DNA of 34,967 nt from Cyclostephanos tholiformis (lineage: Eukaryota; Bacillariophyta; Thalassiosirophyceae; Thalassiosirales; Thalassiosiraceae): assembly GCA_036939975.1 (NCBI GenBank), contig JALLPB010000134.1, positions 747 through 35,713 on the forward strand, in the 5' to 3' direction. The notes under the pieces were generated by a model. That model saw only the letters and a program-made list of their open reading frames with translations, was not told where the DNA came from and did not search any database. This document shows, in pieces, positions 20,824-30,454 of the stretch. The position numbers and the translations under genes were made by a program. The number at the start of each line of letters is the position of its first letter. Position 1 is the stretch's first letter.

Positions 20824-21329
20824 TTACTCTGGTAATACTGGGCTACCAATCTGATCCAGACTTACCTTTAGTAGCTCTGTAGTGAAAGCAGCACAACTTC
20901 TGCTGTATCCCTCAATCATGCAAAGGCACTTGCCACCATGGGCCTTGCAATGGCCACCCATCACAGCATTAGTGCTGTGTTGTGCATTTTTTCCTGTCAT
21001 AGCCATGTAAGGCCTTGCCATGTTTGAGGCAAATGCCCTTCTTTTGGGCAAAGTTCTCACAGCCTGGAAATCACACCTCTTGTGATTGCCATGTTTATGA
21101 CACAAGCCCTTGCCCTTTTTCATCACTATTTCATTATATTTTGAGCACACCAGTCTCTTCCCCCAATTAATTGATCCACCAATGTTGCTGCCCATGCCTC
21201 CTCCTCTGCTGCCAGTCTGCCAGAGGTGGCAGTGGCAGTGGTTGTGTTAGTTGCATCATCCATCATGAATGTGTCAATAGTGAGATGTGTGCTGTTTTTT
21301 TTCAGGTTGTTTCCTCCTCCTCTCATCAC
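20824..21329 (-). pseudogene. Frameshifted Cys-x2-His-Gly repeat protein pseudogene
   Basis: On the minus strand three similar units can be seen. The first is GKGLCHKHGNHKRCDFQ. The second lies in another frame as CENFAQKKGICLKHGKALHG at about 20992-21063. The third, back in the first frame, is NAVMGGHCKAHGGKC. The pattern C-x2-H-G preceded by G-x-C is a small putative zinc-binding repeat common in stramenopile proteins, often in tandem. Two frameshifts separate the units, and another lies upstream where an open N-terminal piece (21126-21329) leads in. I infer a dead gene of the repeat family; its original role is unknown. Confidence 0.6.
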
Positions 21330-21356
21330 AGAAGGGTCGGTTGATTCACCCTATCT

Positions 21357-21540
21357 ATCGCTTTTCTGGTACTAATCTACATACATGATAAATCCGGAAA
21401 ATTTTCCAGCTTATCACTTAACTTGGCACCAAATCGCTGTGAGAAGCTGGAAAAAAATCCATCCAATCACTGGAATTGATGCCAACTGAGATGATGAAAT
21501 TTTTTTCATGTATGTAGACTAGTACCAGAACAGAAGCGAT
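21357..21540. mobile_element. MITE-like element with about 32-nt TIRs and nested inner hairpin
   Basis: The left arm 21357-21388 (ATCGCTTTTCTGGTACTAAT and on to ACATACATGA) matches the inverted right arm 21506-21540 except for one substitution and a 3-nt insertion. Inside, TTTTCCAGCTTATCAC and the inverted form of GTGAGAAGCTGGAAAA make a second hairpin. The element is 184 bp with no ORF, typical of MITEs. No clear target duplication was found. It sits about 93 bp before the H3 pseudogene start. Confidence 0.7.
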
Positions 21541-21633
21541 TCAATGAGAAAGAGACTGACACGATTCCATGCTTCTTCCACCAAACCACAACAACCTAAC
21601 AAACACAGAATCATCATTCATAAAATCATTGTC

Positions 21634-22137
21634 ATGGCAAGAACCAAATAAACTGCCCACAAGTCCACTGGAGGCAAGGCACCAAGGTTTCAATTTGCAA
21701 CCAGTGCAGCATGGACAGAGACAATGCAGAAAATGGCACAAGATGCGGCAGCAAAATACCAGGCTCATCTACAGCATCAGCAATGCACTCAAGCAAATGT
21801 CGGTTGACATTGACAACCAGCTCAAGCAGGCATGAAGAAGCCCCATTGTTATCATCCGGGTACAGTTGCCCTTTGGGAGATCCGTAAGTACCAAAAGGGA
21901 ACAGAACTTTTGATCTGGAAGGCACCATTTCAGCGGCTGGTTCATGAGGTCATTCCGGAAATAGTTTCATCGGTATTTTGGGTAAGTTGCGCCATCTATA
22001 TTCTGTAAAGGATCTGTGCATCCAGAGCATTGCACTGCAACTGGTGTGCCATTTATGCAAAGCATGTTACAATCATGCCAAAGGATATGCACCTTGTGAG
22101 GTGCCTCCAAAATTTCCCTAATTGGCAAAGGGAGTGA
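21634..22137 (+). pseudogene. Histone H3 variant pseudogene with CpG-type decay
   Basis: The sequence starts as histone H3: MARTK, then TAA where Gln5 belongs, then TAHKSTGGKAPR. After residue 17 the tail is unlike canonical H3 and about 30 codons longer. It re-joins H3 at [20 protein letters not shown], followed by [19 protein letters not shown] 29-nt piece bounded by GTAAGT and AAAG (21982-22010) interrupts it before DLCIQSIALQ. A deletion of about 15 codons follows, then CAIYAKHVTIMPKDMHLVRC and a stop at 22135. H3 arginines 8, 26, 40, 42, 49, 63, 72, 83, 116 and 129 are His, Trp or Cys, each explained by CGN to CAN or TGN; AGA/AGG arginines 2, 17 and 128 survive, as do CGN codons 52 and 69. 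It is not translated as H3 now. Confidence 0.88.
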
Positions 22138-22373
22138 GGGGTGGTACCATAATGACTGGACAATGGAATGAGGGGTGGTTTTGACCTGAACACAAGAACA
22201 ATTAAAAGAAGGGGGGGGTGGAGCTGTTTTTTGTGGAAAAGAAGTGGGGAAGTTGGTTGAAGAGCATCATAAAGAAGGGGGAAGGGGATACTTGTGTTTA
22301 TGCAACAACTGTCTAGCAATTAATGTCTAACATAAAAGAGAACTACTCCTACTAATTATTGTCCCCCCACACC

Positions 22374-24151
22374 CTACTCATCAGTCTGATGAGCCATTAC
22401 CTGAACTTCATCCTTTTGTGGAGTGACCCCTATTAATTCACATGCAAGTTCCAGTGAGAATCCCTTGTTATCATCTTCATCATTGGCACTAACAGCAACA
22501 ACAAACCATCCATTACCGCTCCCTTGGTGAGACTCCATATTTTGTTCCCAAACAGAAAATGATCTCCCAGAGTCAGGGTCATGAAAGACAAGACCTTTAT
22601 ATTTTGCAAGCAACAGTGCCTCATTAACACAGTCATTTTTCTTTTGTGCATCCTCTTCCCAATCTTCCACCCATGCCCAAAACACATGCTCAATTGCTGG
22701 TTCCTTCAATGCCCACATGTCAACACCAAAGCTCTCAAGTTGCAAATCAAAATTGATATTGTCATCTCCAAACATTGCATTATGTCCCTTTGCATCTAAT
22801 TTTTCCATGCGATCACATAGAGTTCTAGTCTGTGATATTTTTGAAGAAACAAACATGATGGTTCTCTTCTCCATTGAAGCACCACTCAGGTGAGATCTTT
22901 TCCCATCCTTGATTTGTTTCACTCCATCCCAGCTTCTCTCTGCTGGACCTATCCCACAAAGTTTTGATGTAACATGGCATGCCAGAAATCCCAGCACTGA
23001 GGTGTATGGAATGGAATACTTCTCATGCCATAGGTAAGAATTGCCTTGTGCAACATCATAACTTGCCCATTGGCTTGGCTCATGATAAGGAGGTGTGCAG
23101 TTCTGAAATGCCCTTAACTCATTCCAAAAAGTGTCAATTATCTCTGGCATAGACATAGAAGAAATAGCTTGGTTAGTGTTAGGACAAGGTGGTACATGGA
23201 GTCGACTTACACCTCAGCAATTGCATCCCGGTGTAATCCTGTCAGTCGCTCTAAGACATCCTTTTGGACATCATCCATGATGCACAATGCCCAACCTGCT
23301 ATGGCATATTCATGCTCAATGCATTTTTTGTGCTTGTTCCAATGCCAGATGACCTGACATCCAAAAGACATGATCAAATTATAGGGAAATTCTTCACTTA
23401 GTTCTGTGGGTGCATTATCTTCCATTTCACTCTTGCTTTCATCCTCAGGTTGGATGTCATCATCATCTCCAAAGACAGCACTCTCTCCATCACTTTCCTC
23501 CTCACATCTGTCCCCCAAAACCATGTTACCCTCTCGATTCAAGTTAGAATCACTCCTGAGATAACCAAACAGATGCCATCATTCAAGAACTCCTCCGACT
23601 TGTAGAGGGCAATTGTAGTCCTATGTGATAAGAAGAATATTTTATCAATTGCTGGTTTGCTTTTAGTGCAGTAACAAAGCAATCTGAGGCAGGGAAAACT
23701 GCATGAAGTAACAAATATATGCACTTCCAAAACTTATCATCCTTGATATCTTGTACAGCACCCCTGACAGTGCCATTTGGATTTAAGTCAAAAAATATTT
23801 GTTGATGAATGGTCAAACAACAAAATCACCCTTCTTGATTTTTAAGAGATGCCAAAGTGCCCTTGACTCATGCCTTGGCACAAATATTTTTCCACACCAA
23901 CCACATTCCCACCCCTCTTTACCATCATTCACAATCCTTGCATGGATATTATTTCGACAATGAAACACACTTTTGAGTGGTAGTACATCCTCACCTTCAT
24001 CATCCTCAGTGCCCAGGGTAGAGATTGTTTGTTGTGTTGAGGATGGTGTAGCAAATGATTGCAGTGCCTGTTGTCCTACTCCTTCTGTTTCATTGGGCTC
24101 TTCAAATTCACTATCAAGTAGTGTAAGTGCCATGGGATTCTTGGGCTGCAT
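22374..24151 (-). pseudogene. hAT-like transposase relic: BED finger joined to C-terminal region, core missing
   Basis: From ATG 24151 the frame holds an acidic N-terminus and a BED-type zinc finger start (WECGWCGKIFVPRHE, then ALWHLLKIKKGDFVV) and meets a stop at 23813. The next frame opens at once with MTIHQQIFFDLNPNG (23816-23583). The thread then passes through further frames (23730-23539 and 23542-23207) with FFLSHRTTIAL and ALCIMDDVQKDVLERLTGLH. After a one-base shift near 23207 it runs to the stop at 22374. The last part has the hAT dimerisation signature: VLGFLACHVTSKLCGIGPAE then RSWDGVKQIKDGKRSHLS. No room remains between finger and C-terminal part for the catalytic core, so this is an internally deleted, frameshifted derivative. 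The hAT call rests on the BED finger plus the dimerisation motif. Confidence 0.7.
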
Positions 24152-24466
24152 CTTCCATGCACACCCTTTCCCTGTTTGCAGCCCACATCTGGCGTGGTGA
24201 ATCGGCCATTGTGGGGAGAATTGGGACTGCTGTGACCGTCAGCAAAAAATGTAGAGTGAATGCTGGTATGTGGTGTGTGTTGCATCAGAATTTTGGGGAG
24301 GGGGTTGGAACTTGGTTCGTATGTAGGTTCTTGGTATGGGTGTTTGTGGGGGTCTACCATAAGATGTGCTTAGGGTCAACACTTAGACGACAAAATTGTG
24401 TCGGTAGTGTTTTTGTCTCAGCACTAACAGAACGGTGGTGTGTACCATAAAATAGTAGGTAGGTAG
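24152..24466. other. 5' flank of hAT-like relic
   Basis: GT-rich on the plus strand, with short ORFs only. No promoter or inverted terminal repeat was identified. Confidence 0.35.
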
Positions 24467-24641
24467 CCATTCCTGCCAATCGACCATCCTGCCATTCGGT
24501 AACCACTCTGCCATTCCATCCATCATTCCAGCTTTCCCACCATTTGACCATTCTGCCATTACACCATCATTCCATCCGCCATTCCTGCCATATTTCCATT
24601 CCGTCTGCCATTCCACCATTCTGCCATTCTGCCATTCTGTT
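24467..24641. repeat. Minisatellite of CCATTCTG/CCATTCCA units
   Basis: About 175 bp of irregular repeats on the motif CTGCCATTC and close variants, with three tidy copies at the right end. Long minus-strand reading frames across it (many W-N-G and E-W) are products of the repeat, not genes. Confidence 0.8.
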
Positions 24642-24861
24642 AATTTTTGTTGTGGCTTGTGGAGGAGTTACATCATACAGTGTGACTCGACAGACTGCTT
24701 GCATCGGCAATGTCTTTCAGTCCACAACTCACATAATGACAATTATATTGTTGAACATCAATATTGTACGATAATTGCATATTGCATACGTATAGTAGTA
24801 TTACAAATGATATCAAATAATGACCTATGACAAATTTCTGAGCCAAAGGCCCTATCGGCCT

Positions 24862-25211
24862 GTCATATAAGTAATAAACTAAGATAAATTCCTAAAAGCA
24901 ATCTCACCGAGAAAAGATAGATATGATCAAAAACAGCCTGGTTAGGGTTAGGGTCAAGAGAGGAATGGTACAATTGTGTCCATGCATAAAAAATCGTTGC
25001 AAGGAAGAGCAGTCATCTGGAATGAGAAGTGTTTAGTTGCCCACTTAAATTATGTGACATAATTGCAAAAAGTTGTGTTTAATTTGGCACTTTTGTTTAG
25101 TTATCCACATTCTAGGTGTTGAAAGGTGCAGTCATATAAGTAATAAACTGAGATAAATTCCTAAAAGCAATCCCACTGAGAAAAGATAGATATGATCAAA
25201 AACAGCCTGGT
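24862..25211. repeat. 81-bp direct repeat pair
   Basis: Copies at 24862-24942 and 25131-25211 differ at three positions; both begin GTCATATAAGTAATAAACT and end AAAAACAGCCTGGT. The left copy runs into TTAGGGTTAGGG (24942-24953). The 188 bp between the copies hold no gene. Confidence 0.85.
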
Positions 25212-25499
25212 AGTCTTTCAGCCCAGGTGTTTCTCGCGTGAATCTGTAATGACTTCGATTCGGTTTGTTTACATGGATGATCCAAATTGTTAATTGATGG
25301 ATAATATTCTGGTTTGATGATAAGATGATGGTTGTTCGAACAACATCAGCCGGAATCTAAGAACGGTTCCAAGCTCTAGTCTTGTATATATGTATATATC
25401 GAATAACAACTCTATCTCAAATTTGTCGTTGTTTTTCAATCTCGAGGCAGGGGGGCCCAAACAAATAAAACATTACTCTCCAACAAATTGGTCGGCATA

Positions 25500-28400
25500 T
25501 CACATGTTGCGATTCCTGGCACCACGGTTGCGAGACCAATTGTTGCTTCGGTTGTCCCCCGACCTCCTGTTCATTGTCACGGTGCGGGACCAAGATGGTT
25601 CCAAGTCTGCAGCCTTCGTCTCAATGCCTGCGCCGACAAGCTGGTAGTACTCTGCCTCGTTGAGTGTGAGCTTGAGCTTCCACAATACATGATCGTTTAC
25701 ATGTCCAGAGTCACAACACTTCTGGAACAACATCTTCGCGGTTTCAAACCTCAACTGTTGATCTTCCTTTAGGATGAGGTTGGCGCACACGGAGAGCATG
25801 ATGGTGAAGGTGTACGCGTCAGGTTTGATGTCTGTCTGCGAGTCCAGCCATTCAAAGATGCGGAAGGCCATATTGAGTGCCTCCTCGCGGTCTTCTTCGT
25901 GCTTAGTGAAAGCGCATGCCTACAGAATACAGTCAGCACCATTATCAAAGCTGTCATGTGCAAAAAATGGCTGACATTCAAATAAGACAGAGGTTAAAAC
26001 TTACATTCATGACAGCGTTAGCAGTGTAGACATTCGGCTTGATGTCCGGATCACCCTCCGCCTCGTATAAATTCCTCAAGGTGGTCAAAATCTTTTCGGC
26101 CCTCCTAGCCGCTCCCGCCTCTCCACTTTTCGCCCAGGCATCGATCACGCTTGTGTGGCTCCTAGTGTTCGGCTTGTAGCTTGTGTCTCCCTTGGAGTAC
26201 TTATCCTCCATGATCTTCAATATTTCCTCAGCACGTGCTGCCGATCCTCCATCGCCGCTCTTTGCTAGGGCGTTGATCAGTGTGTTGTAAGTGTAGGTGT
26301 CCGGCTTAACGTCGATGTTACCACCGTGGTAGAGCTCGTCCATGTGATTGAGGATCTGCTCCGCGCGTTGGGGCCCACGCTTGCAACCGCTTCGGGCCCA
26401 GGCGTCGATCACAGCATTGAAGGTGATGGTATCTGGCTTGACATCGACATTGCCGGCTTTGTTCAAACGGTCCATCCACTCCAAGATCGCTTCTGCGCGC
26501 TCTGCGGCCGCCTCACCCTCGCCACTCTTGGCCCATGCATCCAATACTGTGTTGAAGTTGATCGTCGTGGGCTTCACATCCTGGCTGCCGTTGTTGCGCA
26601 ATCGATTTACCATATTATGCAACACACGCTCAGCCCTGGCGGCCGCTCCCGGCTCGCCGCTCTTGGCCAGAGCGTTGATGACTGCGTTGTACGTGAACGT
26701 ATTGGGCTTCAAGTCCTGATCGCCAGCGACGTACTTGGCCTCCATCTGATCCAATAGCAAATCGGCACGAGACGCCGCGCCACGATATCCACTCTTAGCG
26801 TACGCATCAATCACGGCAGTGTAGGTGAAAGCGTCGGGTTTCAGCCCTGGGAATCCACTCGCGTGCAACCTGTCCATCGCCACCAGCATCTCCTCTGCCT
26901 TGGCCGCGGCACCCCTCTCCTTACTCTTGGCCCAGGCGTTGATCACAGTGTTGAAGACGTATGTATTTGGCCTCAAGTCCGCATGACGCACCGGATCGCT
27001 CTGGTGCAACGCCACCATGTTTGCCAACAACGCGTCTGCGCGCGCGGCCGCATTGCGTTCCATCGATTTGGCGAACGCGTCGATGACCGCCCCGTATGTT
27101 ACGACGTTGGGCTTAACCGAGAGATCTCCCTGATCGTACATCATGTGCATTCTCTGGAGGAGGTTCTCCGCCTCCTGGGCTGCGCCCTTCCCACCAGATT
27201 TGGCGTACGCGTTGATTACGACGTTGTACTGTGTGCGAAGATAAACAAATAATGAGAACTAGACGAGCCGTTTCACGAATGCAACAAGCCAAACAGCGAC
27301 TCACCGTAATAGTGTCAGGCTTGACGCTCGAGTTGCCCTCCCTGTACATTTGGTTCATGTTGTCCAAAATACGATGGGCCTTCGTCGCGCTCTCTTTCGC
27401 TCCACTCTTTGCATACGCATGGATGACGGTATTGAAGGTGTACTTGTCGGGAGAAATATCGAGATCCTCGCCGCCCTTATCGCGTAGGGTTTCCATCCAC
27501 GAGAGGATCTGCTCGGCACGCTGAGGCGCTATCTTCTCGCGAGAGCGGGCCCATGCCTGGTAAAGGCGACGATACAATTTGAGTTGGATGATGATAGTTA
27601 GACAAAAAACAACACCGTTATTCTTGACGCGGAACAATGGAAGCAACACAGGACAATAAACTTTGATGCATGGTGCATTCCAACTCACGTTGATTACCGC
27701 ATTGAATATGCCAGTGGTAGGCTTCAGGGCCTCATGCCGCCCTCCTCCCTCCCTGTATAGCCTGTCCATCCTCTCCAGCAATGCCTCGGCCCTACGCGCC
27801 GCGGGGGCGCCGCCATTGCTCTTCGCCCACGCGTCCACTGCCATGGTGTACATCCTCGCGGTAGGATGGACGCTCGGGTTTTCGGCGTTGTACTCTGAGT
27901 GGACGCGGTCAAGCCACATCTCGACCATCCTCGCCCCCTCACTGGACTTCTGCTTGGCCCAGCCGTTCATGATCGTGCTTAGCGGCAGGGAGTTGGGGTC
28001 CAATTGGCCAATAGGGGTGGACTCGAGGGTGGCGTTCATGTTGAGGAGCCATTCGCGCTTCTTGGCCTGCGAGTCGTGTGCGCCAGGGATTGGGACGCCG
28101 TGGTAGCTGTTAGGGTGGACATTGGAATCGTCATCGTCACAGTTATCCACGGACGGGTCGGGGATAATGCGCTTTGGGAGGATGGGCGCGTCTTTAGGAG
28201 GGCCAGCCCTGTTGATGTTGGGGTCGATGCCAGCGGTGCTGGGGTTCAACACCCCCGCACCCCCAACGAGGTAGTTGGTCACAAGAGAGCTCCCTATCGT
28301 CACTCCCGATATTGCTGTGGTGGGGGTACTGGTTACGCTGACGAATGAGCTGGGACTGACGTCACCTAGGCTACCGATGCATTGTTTAGCACGCAGGTTG

Positions 28401-30454
28401 TGCTTGGTCCCGCTTCCCGGTAGTCCACGGCCCGGAGCACTCACGTTCGTGCTCGCGGTATTGTACCCTCCACCGTCAGGCATGCCGCCGCTTGCGCTCC
28501 TGTCGCCGGGATCTGGGGCTCCACCCAGGATGGGGGGATACTTCCTCTGCTGAGCAGATGCACTCGAGTTGTACGGGGGCTGGAGGATACCGCCTACCAT
28601 GCCTCCTCTACTGACACCGCCACCATTATCTTCCGGACCGCCCCCGACGCCTTGGTCATGCTTGTGCCCAGGATCACCCGTCTCGAATGAGGGCGGATAC
28701 GGGCCCAAGGGGACGTTGCCGCTTGAGGTGCTGCGAGAGCCGTTTCCGTAAGGAAAGGAGGGAGGGGCGACCGAGGGCGGGCTGAAGCTTGGGATGGTGC
28801 GCCCACTCCCACCCTCTCCCCCACTCCCTCCTTCTCGTCCTGAAGGAGGTCCGGGGGTGTACCCAAGGGTCTGATACTGGTCATAGGCCCCCCCACCTTG
28901 GTACTCGGCGGGAGGCATGGGGTAGGGCGGATAGCTTGGTCGCCCAACGCTCCCCCCGCCTCCCGCAGTGACAAATCCTCCTCTCGATCCCATCCCCCCT
29001 GCGCCGCTGCCGTAGCCGCTGAAACTGGGAATGTTGCCCACCCCGGCACCTCCTCCGCCGCCTGGCACGCCCCCTCCCCCACCCAACGAGCCGTACGAGA
29101 TCTGGCCTGCAGCGCCACCCCCCCAGCGAGGGAGCTGATCCCACCCCGGCCCTTGGTGGTACGCCGAAAGGGTCGAAACGCTGTCGCCTTCTACGGGCCC
29201 GCTGGCGGGAAAGGAGGGGGGATATGGCCCCGACAGGCCGAAGTCGCCGGCGCCGGACGGGTGTCGGGGTGATGGGACGCCGATGCCGCCACCCACGCCG
29301 CCCGTACGGGGCTGGCCGGCGGGAATGAACGGGGCGTTGTTGTTGTTGTCCCGTCCGCGACCGCCGTCACGCGGATCACCACCGCCGATCGACTGGGGCG
29401 CGCCGTGGTGGAACGGAACGGTGGCGTTGGCAGCCGCGTTGCCGTATCCCGAGGGCGGAGAAGCCTGTTGTCCCATCCCTCCCCCCCCTGACCCTGGATA
29501 ACGAATATTCCCCTGGAGCTGGTACTGGGAGGGGGGGGGGGGGGCGGCAAAGTGGGGATGCAGGCCGCGGCCGCCACCCACGCCCGGGCCATACACGCCC
29601 TGCTGCTGGCCCTGATTTCCGAATACTCCCCCGAATCCAGCCGGCATCCCCTGAAGCTGTGGATATTGCTGCTGAAGGCCCAGATGGGAGTCGTAGCCCT
29701 CGTAACCACTGGTGAAACCCTGGAGAACGTTGCGATCGTGGGAATCCTGGAGTGAGGGGGCCCCATAGTTGCCGCTCGCGCCGCCGCCGCCGTGTCGTGC
29801 CCCACCCCCGTGGCCAGGGTGCTGGTGGTGGTGATGCGTGGCGCCGCCGTAGGACTGCCCACCTCCAGCTCCGTGATGGCCGGCGAGCGGGGTGGCGGCG
29901 TCCTCCCGCAGACAGAAGTTCCCGAAGGCGCTAGACAGGCCCGGGACGTCGCCGTCGCGGTGGCGTCCCGTCCCTCCCTGTCCGCCCATCGTGCCCCCCC
30001 CCGCCATCCCCCCGGGAAGAGCGCCTCCGCCGCGGGGGCCGCTCCCCCTGGCAATCGTCGTCGTCATAGTGCGGCTCTCGTCGGTGAGGGCGTCGACGTC
30101 GAATCCTCCAAAGTTCCACAAACCCCCGAGGGAACTATCCTGGGACTGGCCAGTATCCATGGTCCCGCCCGCCCCCTCAGACCGGCGGGTCGTCAGTCCG
30201 GCGCCCCCGCGGGACGAGTCAAGGCCTCCACTGTGGGGGAAGGAGTACGACTGGCCGATGGCCCCCCATAGAGATGACGCGGCGAGGAATTCATCCCCGG
30301 AGGAGGAAGAGCTGGTGGGATTGAACGAAGTCGCCGAGGCCGAGAGGGGCACGGCAGATTCCCCCCCCCCGCCTCCCCCGACCCTGTTGTTGGAGGAGGG
30401 GGTGAGGTTCTGTCCGCCGCCGTCGGCGCCTACGCCGGGCGTGGCGGATGCCAT
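25500..30454 (-). CDS. PPR-repeat protein with Gly/Pro-rich N-terminal half (4 exons, 1553 aa)
   Basis: The model is complement(join(25500..25919, 26005..27228, 27305..27556, 27689..30454)). All introns are GT-AG, phase 0, of 85, 76 and 132 nt. PPR proteins bind single-stranded RNA, usually in mitochondria or plastids. Residues 1 to about 780 are Gly, Pro, Ser and His-rich low complexity. From about 826 onward about 14 PPR units follow, each like PDTYTYNTLINALAKSGDGG then AARAEEILKIMEDKYSKGD, with a 44-45-residue period rather than the usual 35. The extra residues lie in the loop before the conserved K-P-[DN]. Exon 4 ends with an Arg/Asn/Ser-rich tail. There is no DYW or SMR domain, so it is P-class-like. 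A transit peptide is not obvious, so location is uncertain. ATG 30454 is the first in-frame ATG seen; a better start could exist upstream by splicing. Confidence 0.88.
27557..27688 (-). other. Frame-neutral intron of the PPR gene
   Basis: The 132-nt intron starts GTGAGTT and ends TTACCAG. It has no in-frame stop, so the reading frame stays open if it is retained. Intron status is supported by the PPR consensus: FNAVIN joins directly to AWARSRE when it is removed. Confidence 0.8.

Noticed and set aside
23160..23215. Intron in the hAT-like gene near GTGTAAGT
   Set aside because: No acceptor restores the frame to the downstream part, whereas one inserted base does; a frameshift is simpler.
24354..24619. 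Minus-strand ORFs rich in W-N-G and E-W repeats
   Set aside because: They are translations of the CCATTC minisatellite.
24939..24954. Telomere
   Set aside because: Only about two TTAGGG units, inside ordinary sequence with genes on both sides.
29191..30054. 287-codon minus-strand ORF inside the PPR gene region
   Set aside because: It is another frame of the Gly/Pro-rich exon 1; GC-rich low-complexity DNA stays open in several frames.
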